A DNA stretch of 64,000 nt from Clytia hemisphaerica (Eukaryota; Cnidaria; Hydrozoa; Leptothecata; Clytiidae): positions 267,086 through 331,085 of the forward strand of contig CACVBU010000918.1 of assembly GCA_902728285.1 (NCBI GenBank), given 5' to 3'. A program made the translations under genes and the position numbers. Positions 23,197 to 33,400 of the stretch are shown piece after piece. The notes under the pieces were generated by a model that saw only the letters and a list, made by a program, of their open reading frames with translations, was not told the DNA's origin and ran no database searches. Position 1 is the stretch's first letter, and every line of letters begins with the position of its first letter.

Positions 23197-23724
23197 TAGG
23201 TTGATTCGAGATTTTATATAGAGATTCTTATAAAAGGAGATATTGTATTTTTTACTTCAGATTACAGTGTGTGCATCTTGCAATTCCTGCATCAATAACA
23301 CGAATGCGTAATTTGGCGTTATTTTAAACCACATGTAGTTAATTCCCGTGATAAACAAAGAGAAATTAATCACTAGTGGTGTTACAGGCACTTTCGGTCG
23401 GGGTTGTGGATGGCAAAATATGAAATTTGTCGCTCTTTTTTGCCGTTTTTTATGAAATTTGTCGTTCTTTTTATCTATGTTTAGTAATGCAGGAATTGTA
23501 AGATAGAGCTTCTCTTATAATCTCATAAACGATATATCCATAAAGATCATGTATAATAATTTACATACCCTTTTTTAAATCTTTTACTTTTTCACAGTGT
23601 GGAAATTTCATCAATGAAAAATATCATGCCAGGACAAAAATACACTTAATGAAAATACGCATCCTATTAAGGCGTGTTGTATGATGATATGGCATTGGAA
23701 ATTCGTAGAGTGTAAAGTGTGATT

Positions 23725-24735
23725 AAAGTCTGTCCAGATATAATTGGCAGTGGAAACAAAAATGTCTCTAACTTTTGATAGTCAAATATAATTATAGACA
23801 TTTTTTTGGCTTGTTTTAGAGAATGAAAAGCGCTATATTTGAATGTATTTTTGGTTGAAAAATTCGCAATTTTTAGCGGTTAAATTTGCGATTGCAAAAA
23901 TTGAGCTTTTTTTCTACTTATACTATAACGTTCATTTTTACACCAGTGGTGGTTCAACCTTAGGTTAAGAAGTTTGACAAATTTCAAGGCAAACAGAAAA
24001 GTCCTTCGGAAGTATTGGGACCCGAAATACCCCTTGGTAGCACTTTTCTGTGAAATATCAAATCTCTAACTTATTACTATAAACGGGGGTTATGTTATCT
24101 TTTTTGAACAGTGCAATTAAAAGTTGGAAAATGTTAAGTGTTGGTGCATTAGTATTATTGGTATCATTGATTATTTCGAAACGAAGTGAAATCACAGTAT
24201 AATTGTTTTTATTGAAAAGATAAGCATGAACTTATATTACCTTTTTGTTATTTTTAAGTCATTAAAGAACTTTGCTAATTCCCAAAACACTAAACACAGT
24301 TTGGCTATGAGGTCAAAGAGATCGTAAAATGTGTTATGATCGAAAAACTGTTTTATCAATCATATCACTACCCCCGTTTTTAGTAATAAGTTGGAGATTT
24401 GATATTTCACAGAAAAGTGCTACCAAGGGGTATTTCGGGTCCCAATACTTCCGAAGGACTTTTTTGTTTGCCTTGAAATTTAACAAACTTCCTAACCTAA
24501 GGTTGAACCACCACTGGTGTAAAAATGAACGTTATAGCATAAGTAGAAAAAAAGCTCAATTTTTGCAATCGCAAATTTAACCGCTAAAAATTGCGAATTT
24601 TTCAACCAAAAATACATTCAAATATAGCGCTTTTCATTCTCTAAAACAAGCAAAAAAAAATTCTATAATTATATTTGACTATCAAAAGTTAGAGACATTC
24701 TTGTTTCCACTGCCAATTATATCTGGACAGACTTT
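23725..24735. mobile_element. Fold-back element with AAAGTCTGTCCA ends
   Basis: Arms 23725-24095 and 24372-24735 are near-perfect reverse complements (AAAGTCTGTCCAGATATAAT at the tip), with a loop of about 280 bp. It ends 260 bases before the GT31-2 start codon. It shares its tip with the larger element at 41138-43993 and a fragment at 62580. Confidence 0.9.
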
Positions 24736-24994
24736 TTTTTTAGTATCCGTCTAGACAATTTCTAGATAATGTCAGAAAGTCACATCGATACATTATCATA
24801 AGCATCAGTGATTTACGATAAGTCAGCACGATTAACTTGTATTTGAACAAAGACATATGATTTGAATTTAGAGATTTTATGAGTAGCTGGAAATTTACAA
24901 CCGTATAAAAATTGCAGATCATCACATGAGAAAAATCAAGAAGTATCAAAATTTAAAAATACATAGGTGATCGTTGTATGACGTTCCGAGAGGT

Positions 24995-26017
24995 ATGTTG
25001 TTACGAAGACGAAGGCGTAAAGTTTTATTGATATATGCTGGCTGTTTCATTTTGGTTATCTTAGTTTTTCTGAAAACAGACTCAATCCTTAACATAATTG
25101 AAAAGAAAATTATATCTTGCGAGAATTTCCGTCAAAATATACATCGAGATTATAAACTAGTACAATTGGTAATTCCTGAGAACAACACACCGAATATCAA
25201 GCTTTTAAATTACGACGATATCGATCCTTTCCATGGAGACATTATGTTTTTGGTTACATCGCATATCCGTTTTCAAATCAGGAGAGATTCTATACGTAGT
25301 AGTTGGGGTGACGCTTCACGGTTTACTAAACATCGTCTAAAATACAATGGTGTCAATTACAAGGTATATTTTCAGACTGGTTACCTCGATGGTGCTTTTA
25401 AAGCAGCTAAACTTGAATCTAAAATTCACAGGGATATGTTGATTAGTAATAGAACTGAGGATTATTGGGACCTATCCAGGAGAGTGATGCTTGGATTTAT
25501 TTGGTCACTGGGGCATTGTAGTTTTGAATACCTTATTAAAACCGATGATGATGTTTTCTATAATATACCGAATCTTTTCCAGCTCATTTATGAAGATCCG
25601 TTTATATTAGCACACAAGGATCGTGTTTTTGCCGGATCTATTTACCAAATAACGCGTAGATCAAGCAGAGACTTATTTTCAAAATGGTATGTGCCAAAAG
25701 AGGAATGGCCGGCTGACGAATACCCATATTTTGCAACTGGAATGGCAAATATTTTATCTCGTTTAGTTGTTGAGAGAATGCGTCCACACTTTGACTGGGT
25801 GAACCCATTCCGATTAGATGACGTTTACATAGGAATGTTAGTAAATCGGGCTAATGTTCCCCGTATGGGGATTCGAAAAATAAAAGTCATGAATGAGGAA
25901 TTTTATGGAAGGGGTTCGGCTAAAAAATGCTTTTATCTCAAACACTCAATAACTCAACATCAAGTGACTAAAGGCTGGTGTATGGAAGGACTTACAGCAA
26001 AAAGTGTAATAACATAG
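24995..26017 (+). CDS. GT31 beta-1,3-glycosyltransferase GT31-2
   Basis: Intronless, 340 residues from the first ATG at 24995; the open frame extends 21 bases upstream only through a TTG. An RRRRRK tail precedes a membrane span (about residues 9-27). The catalytic motifs are RRDSIRSSWG, TDDDVF (DDD 184-186), FATGMAN and LDDVYIGML, as in GT31-1, with only four residue differences across about 240 core residues. The stem before PNIKLLNYDD and the last 25 residues differ. Type II Golgi enzyme; acceptor unknown. It lies just after a fold-back element, which could influence its promoter. Confidence 0.92.
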   Translation: MLLRRRRRKVLLIYAGCFILVILVFLKTDSILNIIEKKIISCENFRQNIHRDYKLVQLVIPENNTPNIKLLNYDDIDPFHGDIMFLVTSHIRFQIRRDSIRSSWGDASRFTKHRLKYNGVNYKVYFQTGYLDGAFKAAKLESKIHRDMLISNRTEDYWDLSRRVMLGFIWSLGHCSFEYLIKTDDDVFYNIPNLFQLIYEDPFILAHKDRVFAGSIYQITRRSSRDLFSKWYVPKEEWPADEYPYFATGMANILSRLVVERMRPHFDWVNPFRLDDVYIGMLVNRANVPRMGIRKIKVMNEEFYGRGSAKKCFYLKHSITQHQVTKGWCMEGLTAKSVIT

Positions 26018-26049
26018 CACAAAGTAGCATTTTTATACCTATATGCTGG

Positions 26050-26140
26050 AAATTACACCCCTGTAGCACAGACCCGGTGGGAACCTCGCCCCAACTATAC
26101 TGAAAATTTGGACCAAAATTTCGTCCCTAATTGAACTAGT
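26050..26140. repeat. ACACCCC-type element, left-end fragment
   Basis: TTACACCCCTGTAGCACAGA and CCGGTGGGAACC match the left end of the copies at 35851 and 38295. Confidence 0.6.
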
Positions 26141-26556
26141 CATAGCTTTCACTAAATGCCCACGCAGAAGATCATGTCATGCACTTATAAAGCTTTTAAT
26201 GCTTTAAAGATTAAAGCATTAAAAATAATCAGGAATAATTGATTGATTTAATTATTGAATGATTGATTAATTGATTGAGGCATATGCTTGAAAAAAAAAT
26301 TATATTCCATTAACACAATACTTGAAGAATTCATGCAGCTTGATAATTTGATAAAATTTAAGGAAAAGCTTCTCAAAAATTTATTTCAAAAATTATGGTA
26401 TCATTACTTTACTGGTTTTCAGATCTCCTGTTTGTTTTTTTCTCCCAGTTTCTTTCTTACAACAATATATTATGTCATGATTATTATTCACAATAGACCT
26501 TTTCTGATAATGCCGCAGACATCTTAGATTGTAGGCAAAATATATAGCGGTGAATA

Positions 26557-26736
26557 GACCTTTTTTTAACAAGAGGCAGCCATTTTGAATAATTATGTAC
26601 TCCAGCATAAAAACAATCATACAGCCATGCATAATTTTTAAAATATGCATAATACAGTAATTATGCATGGCTGTGTCACTGTTTTTATGCTGGAGTACAT
26701 AATTATTCAACATGGCTGCCTCTTTAAAAAAAGGTC
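26557..26736. mobile_element. Palindromic TA element (180 bp)
   Basis: GACCTTTTTTTAACAAGAGG...TATGTACTCCAGCATAAAAAC pairs along its full length with the right half. TA flanks both ends (26555-26556, 26737-26738). Confidence 0.88.
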
Positions 26737-26814
26737 TATAAATCAACAAGGCAACCAATCAGAAATAGCTTGCTTTTTTCATTGGCTGCTATATTTCAAC
26801 AATTCTCTATTGCT

Positions 26815-26966
26815 CAGGGCCGGCGAAACTGGGGGGGGGGGGGGGCCGGGGGGCATGGCCCCCTACTTTTTTGCTAAGAAAGGCCCGTCGGCGCCAACCA
26901 TGGTGGCGCCTCCTTAGACACTTACTATTTGGCACCTCCACTTTCATAATTGATTCGCCGGCCCTG
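26815..26966. mobile_element. CAGGGCCGGCGAA short inverted-repeat element
   Basis: Termini CAGGGCCGGCGAA and TTCGCCGGCCCTG are perfect inverted repeats around a long G run. CAGGG ends suggest a hAT-type element, but no clean 8-bp duplication is seen. Confidence 0.78.
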
Positions 26967-28569
26967 TATGCTACTTTGCCTAATAAACAATAGTCAAGAA
27001 AATACTACGTATAAAATTTATCAAAAAGTTCTGCGCCATCTTAAATTGGGTGAAATAGAAACCAATCCTAGTTAAGGCCCGGGCTCCTCTTGTGTACGCT
27101 GTGATTGCACTTCTCAAGCAAAATCTTCTATGTTGTTGGTCAAAAGAAAAATAAAGGAATGCCATTGTGGTCTATTCAGACTTACAGTCGAGAAAAGTTG
27201 AAATGCGCTTTAATTTTTTTTCAAATGCATAGTACTTTTTCATGATGTGATGCAATCTTTTCTCCAAGCTGAAAGGATCGAAGCCATTAAGATGATCGCA
27301 GCGCAGACAATGAAGAGACGTGCCTCCAGGAAGCTAGACTTTTTGAGTTTATAGCTATATACTTTCACTTTATTCTATTGTGTTTCCGTATGACTGTCTG
27401 TGTATCTAGTCTAACCACCGTTAAATGCCTTCGGGAAGGTCCCTCCTAACTTGGAAAGCCAGAATTGGAGCTATTTCACCAAACCACTGGAGCATAGGTT
27501 ATTTAGAAAAAGTTGAATATGCGCATGTAAAGTTAAACGAATGTTAAAACAGTGAATACACTCTAAGCACTAAGTGAGGTAAATCCAAAAGAAATTCAAC
27601 ATTCAACATTCATTCAACCACTTTTGGATTCAACTTTACATATGGCCATATGCATACATTCAACATTTTTGAACTTTGCCGGTATCTTGTTTTACTAAGT
27701 TAAGAAGGACTTTCTCGAGTTACGACCATATTATGGTATTTAAAGCTCAAGAAGCTCTATAAACAATAAAGCTAGTTATTAATATAATAACAGACAGTTT
27801 ACAGTTTGAACAAAAAATATCAAATATCAAATGTACGTACATTAAAAAACTTGAGCAAATTTCTTTAAAGATTCCAGAAAAAGAATTGAAATCATTGCTG
27901 AAATGAACTTCTGACTAAATTACAGTATTTAGTATTCAGTTTCAAAGACAAGAAACAAAACTTGACATACAAAACACTTTTTCCAGTCAATGAATCAGCT
28001 CATCATCATAACCAGTCTGCCATTTTGTTTGTTTTGATTTGCACAAGTAATATTGTAATTCGTGTTATATCATACACTGTTATAAATAATTTGCATTTAT
28101 AACACTCGCTTCAGCTTTTCAAAGCTAAATCAAAACTAATAAATTGTAATACGTAATAATGGTAATAGCATATAACGTAATATGAAAATACGCATACTAC
28201 TAAAAACCGAACATTTACGGAAGAGACTAACTACGGGGATGCTTGCGCGACAAAACAAAAAAACAACAAAATTTCGAGATTCCAGTCCAATATCTATGCG
28301 TGAAACTATGAGTGCCTCCTCGTCGCTGCGCTCCTGCGGGGGCAAAAATATACCCTTTAATTTCAGCCCCATTAAAAAATTGACTTTATTTTCATCCCCA
28401 TTAAAAATGTGGCGAAAAAAATATCCCCACTGTGGGAACGCTGCTTGATTACTTTTAAGGAACTTTTTATAATTTTTTTTATATCTAATAAATAGAATTT
28501 ATTATGAAAGATAATTTTTAAAGAATTTAGTTAATTTTAAAATACTCGATCAAGAGATTGTTTATTGTA
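26967..28569. other. Intergenic, nothing recognised
   Basis: No supportable gene. A block near 28345-28435 (TTTCAGCCCCATTAAAAA, TATCCCCACTG) is a degraded ACACCCC-type fragment. Confidence 0.5.
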
Positions 28570-29401
28570 CCGGGTGCGCCACAAAAAAGTTTCTCTCTTT
28601 GAAACTGATTTGCTTGAAATATAAAATTTTTAAAAGAACCTTGCCTATTCCATTGGAAAGAAGAAATATAAACTTAAATTTTGATGGGTCATTTATCTAA
28701 TTCAGTTCTTTAGATCAAAAGTTATGCTCAATTGAATAAAAAAGTTACTTTCAGAAAGTGCCCGAAAACGTTACAAATCGACCTATCAAATTTTTATTTT
28801 AAATTTGGCAATCGCAATAGCCTTTATACGATCAAGAGCATTTTTCAGTAATTAAACACTTAAATTTTGAAACTGATGGGTCGAAAGGGTTTTAAATCTT
28901 CATCAAAATCATTTTAATTTACTTTTTACCCAAATTTTTCACAGATTTTTGGTTCTAGACTGGATAAAGTCTATGTAAGGCTGGATGTACCTCGAAACCC
29001 ATATTTGATGTATTTTTATGAATTTTACCAAATTTTTTTGGCTTTTTTCGACGAATTTTCTTCCTTTTAATGTAATTCAACCTTCCTTTATACAACAAAA
29101 GGTCATTTAGACAGCTAATTATCATTTTTGATGGCTGAAGCAAAAAAACTGGTGCATCGTGTAATTATGCTTCTGTTTAATTTGATAGGTCAATTTTTAA
29201 CGTTTTTAAGCACTTTCAGAAAGTAACTTTTTTATTCAATTGAGCATAACTTTCGATCTAATGTACCGAATTCATTAAATGACCCATCAAAATTTAAGTC
29301 TATCCTTCTTCGTTCCAATGGAGTAGGAATGGTTCTTTTAAAATTTTTACATTTCGAGAAAATTAGTTTTAAAGAGAGAAACTTTTTTGTGGCGCACCCG
29401 G
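28570..29401. mobile_element. Fold-back CCGGGTGCGCCAC with TA duplication
   Basis: The tip CCGGGTGCGCCACAAAAAAG pairs with the right end. The arms extend about 215 nt (they include TTACTTTCAGAAAGTGC and AATTTTGATGGGTCATTTA). TA flanks both ends (28568-28569, 29402-29403). The loop is about 400 bp. Confidence 0.9.
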
Positions 29402-29488
29402 TATATCTGTTTATATGGAGATGACATGAGAATCATGAGAATCTCATTTCTGAAAAGAAAACTGTTTTCTTCTGGTTGTAAGTCTCTT

Positions 29489-29582
29489 CCCAGTTGACAG
29501 ACAACGTTCTATCAACCTTTAATGTTCCCAACGTCCATATAACGTTAGACGAACGTTGAAACAACATTGTGTGCCAGCTGGG
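29489..29582. repeat. CCCAGCTGGC palindromic element, copy 2
   Basis: CCCAGTTGACAGACAACGTT ... AACATTGTGTGCCAGCTGGG. Confidence 0.85.
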
Positions 29583-30005
29583 TTAGTGTTACTTATCACG
29601 ATCTTCATTCTTCTTAAATCAACGAGTTAACTTTCTAATTATACATCAATTCTTAAGGATCATGAAGTAGACATCAAAGAATGACAAGACGAAGTAAGCC
29701 CACAAAGTCTAGATATAAGCATTTTGTGTTAATTTGTTTTGCAAACAGATTGATTAAATTAATTTATATAAATTAAATCAATAATACTCGTGGGTTATTT
29801 CGTGGAGAATTGGAGAATTCTTTCTTGGATTTTAACCGATTCAGAGGAATAAAGAAAAATCTAAAATGACGCATGTTTCGTAACTTGAGCTTTCAGATTT
29901 AACCTATAGAAATTTACACCTTCGGTCGTTTTGAAGTATAAACCGAGATATAAACAACTTTTTATTTATGCAAGTCATATAATAACAAATCATCGTTCGA
30001 TGCAA

Positions 30006-30177
30006 AACGCTTTAAAGCAAAACTCGTGTCAACAAAAATTGGTTTTTATAATTTATTTGAAAAATAGGCGTTTGCTTTGTGTGTCGATGGTAACGCTTTG
30101 AAGCAAAACTCATGTCAGCAAAAATTGGTTTTTATAATTTACTTAAAAAATAAGCATTTGTTTTGTGTGTCAATGGT
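30006..30177 (+). repeat. Tandem duplication in the SIAE-2 5' region (2 x 86 bp)
   Basis: Units 30006-30091 and 30092-30177 share AACGCTTT(A/G)AAGCAAAACT and AAAAATTGGTTTTTATAATT. The second unit runs to within 7 bases of the SIAE-2 start codon. Confidence 0.85.
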
Positions 30178-30193
30178 TTTGCGATGCAACTAA
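30173..30193 (+). promoter_or_regulatory. Upstream ORF overlapping the SIAE-2 start
   Basis: ATG at 30173 opens a six-codon frame stopping at TAA 30191-30193, past the SIAE-2 ATG at 30184 and in another frame. The first 86-bp unit carries a matching ATGG, so the duplication added upstream ATGs. Confidence 0.4.
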
Positions 30194-30403
30194 TACTGAT
30201 TATAACAGCATTGGCTCTTAAAAGTCAACTTATATCTTGCGAGTTTCGATTTGCCAATAGCTATGGCTCAAATATGGTATTGCAAAGAGCACCCTTGAGT
30301 GCAAATGTTTGGGGATTTGGCGAGGAAGGTCAGAAAGTTGAAGTGACTGTCACTAATGCCCAACACGAGGTCCAACAAACTAAAGATACAACAGTCAAGA
30401 AAG
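30184..30403 (+). CDS. SIAE: SIAE-2 exon 1
   Basis: Signal peptide then FRFANSYGSNMVLQRAPLSA. The donor is GTAGGG at 30404, phase 1. In DNA the mature N-terminal block differs from SIAE-1 exon 1 mostly at third positions. Confidence 0.88.
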
Positions 30404-33400
30404 GTAGGGTTTTTGAACTGAACTGTCATCCCAACCCATTCCCACTTATGAATAAATATCGTCCCGTAATATCGTGCATGAATATTACATTGTGATAAAC
30501 AGGCAGGAGCATACACTAAACAAAAGCAAAATAGTAATCTGATCGAGAAATGCGACATTAAAATTCTTATAGTCCATCTCACAGATTAAATTTCAGATAA
30601 AGCTAAAACTATGATTCTAACGGTAATCCCAACCAAGAGAATCACGCTGAAATGAGAAACTCATCCTATCAAAATCAAGCAGTTTTCAATCCCTTATTGA
30701 ATTTCATCTCCTTGACTTTAATCTAGTCACTTTTTATTCCAGAGTCCTAACCTAAATGTTTGGAAAATAAAGGATAAAGTTTTTAGAATTGGTTTGAATA
30801 ATTTTTTTATCAGTCCTTATTTTAGGATTACCTATCACGAAGTCTTATAAAAGTCTCTTAAATGGAATACTCTCAAAGTGTCAAAAAAATCGTTGATGCA
30901 GACCCAGTTGGCACGCTGGCACACAACGTTGTTTCAACGTTTATCTAATGCTCACAACGCCTATATAACGTTAGATGAACGTTGAAACAACGTTGTGTGC
31001 CAGCTGGGGAGACGATTGACTACCGATTTCTGTCTAATGCCGTCCCCGGGGGGCACCCATATGGTCCGACCCACGGCATGTGCCGCCCTTAAGGGTAAGT
31101 TTTTTTGAGACCCTCCAAATGCACTGTAAGGATGTACTTTTGATAGAGTGCACTACAAAGGTCTTCTTTTAGCTGAATATACTGTAAGGGTGTGTTCGGG
31201 GACTGCTGAATTGCGAGTAATCTGACAGTAAAAATACCTCATCTTTGTGGTTTTAACTCGTACCCATATTGGTTTATTTTGCACATTGAGTCGACATCTC
31301 ACACTCATTTTCAGGTGGCTTCAGCAAAATAGGATATGAAATCGAACTACACTGTAAACTGTAAGGGTCAGAATCGTTCGGTAAAATGCACTTTAAGGGT
31401 ATCTTTTCACTACCCAAGGGCTGCACTGTAAGGGTCGGATTTTGATAGCCATTTTTTGGTGGCAAATGCCGTCGTTTCAAAATCGACTGCCCCTCCGGTA
31501 TGCCGTCCAAAAGATTAAGGTACTATATAGTGGTAGTGATAGTTACGCTTTCAGTTTCTATTGGTTGAGCACTCTACTGATAAATAAAAGCATCCCATTA
31601 TTTTTGTTCAATTATTCTAATAGACTGGAACGGGAATGCTGTTTGGTCTGTAAAATTATCACCTATGAAAGCAGGAGGTCCTTACAATGTCACTGCAAAG
31701 TCCAACAATGTACAAATCGTTCTATCCAATCTATTATTCGGAGATGTATGGCTGTGTAGTGGACAGAGCAACATGCAATTTACTGTCGGCATGGTGAGAA
31801 AATTTATAACTGAAATTATCAACGTTTTAATGTGTGTGATATTTATAGTCTGAATTGCAGACTTCTATGGATTTTTTTCCTATAAGACACTCTAGAAGTT
31901 CAGTTAGAAACATTTGGTGAGTTCCTGTACGCAGCTGCAATCAAAAGAATCATAACCCAACTCATAAAAAAGATACGTTTGTGTCTTTTTACCATTTTTT
32001 TGCCTAAACAATATAGCAAACACAGTAAGTATAAGCAGACTGTGCTTTTAATTGGCTGTAAAAACTTTTTGCATCGGTAGAAATCTTCTCCAACTTACAA
32101 CAATGATAGAACGCACCTATTTAAACAAAATTAAGCAGCGCTTTTTTTATCTTTCTACTTCTTCATCTTCAATGAAGCTCTCAAAGTCAAATAGAATTAA
32201 GCACATAAGATATTCTTATATTTGTGAAATGCCGCTCGCGCCTTCGCTACGGTGGAGTGCGTGACGTAACTCACGCGGCAAAAAACTTGCCTATAGACGA
32301 TATCGGCTTTCCGAATTCTCCCCGTATGATTACCCATGATGCATTGTTAGGGTTAGGGTTATCGTCCGTGAATTTTTTTGAGCAATGCATCATGGGTAAT
32401 CATTCGGGGAGAATTCGTTAAAGCCGATATCGTCTATTGTTGGCTGATTATATTGGCCATTTTGGCGTTACCACCCTCGAAGCAGCGGGTGCCTTTATCA
32501 TTCCGCAACTCTGTCCACCATTTTAAATGAGTTAACAATAGTTCAAAAGGGCGCCCTCATCAAGGAAGATCATTTGCTTTGGTCTCCGGCTTTGGGAAGT
32601 AGTAATGTTTTTGTTTGTTTTTGATGGAAAATAGTAAGAAACTTAAGTTTACAAGTGTCATTTAGGTTTTGTTGGCTGATAGAATGGCAGGATCCTGGAT
32701 GGCTTCCCTAACTGAAGTTGAGCAGAAGCCTATGATACTTATGTGCGTCTGTATACTTTAAAGGCAAATATCTCTCGATCGAACTTTGAAACCTTACCTA
32801 GAAAGTGTAAGCTGGATGACGTCATATAAAAATCTGACGGATTTTGGGCCATTATGGACTCTTTCAGGTAGCATGACTGAAAATCTTTTACAAAGGTCCT
32901 TATTTTCGTTATCTGTTTTCATGATATTAGACCAGTGGCCGAGGTAGTGAATTATGTCACTTCGTAGGTCAGGGCAAATTTTCGATATTATGCCCCTAAT
33001 AGGCAGTAAAGACCTAACTCTTCGTACAAAAAATATGGGAAACGCAAGTTTGGACTTTGTACCCTATGCTGCACGCAAGCACGCAAGCACGCAAGCTAAA
33101 GTCCTGCAAAAGCGGGACAAAAATCAGTTTTTTAAGTTTTCAAAAAAACGCCAGATAGAGTAAAAAAAACAATTTTTCTATTTTTCCTTTTTTTTGCAAA
33201 AGTTTTAGAAATGAAAATAAAGGGATAATGATAATTGAATACTATTAACTGATGATCCGCAGCACTATTGTAAAGCTAGAATCCCTTCGCGTCTTTTTGC
33301 TTGAGAATATGATTGACAGATTAAAGTTTTTCACCCGCGCGGGAGCTGGCGGGTGTTCTGAGGGCGTTCTGCAAGCGTTCTCGGCTCAATCCTTGGACTG

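Noticed and set aside
28136-28448. Frames on both strands near 28.2-28.4 kb
   Set aside because: Overlapping shadows of each other and partly within an ACACCCC-type element fragment; no domain or splice signals.
32345-32361. TTAGGG repeats as a telomere or chromosome end
   Set aside because: Only 2.5 units, inside the loop of a small TA-flanked palindrome, with gene exons on both sides.
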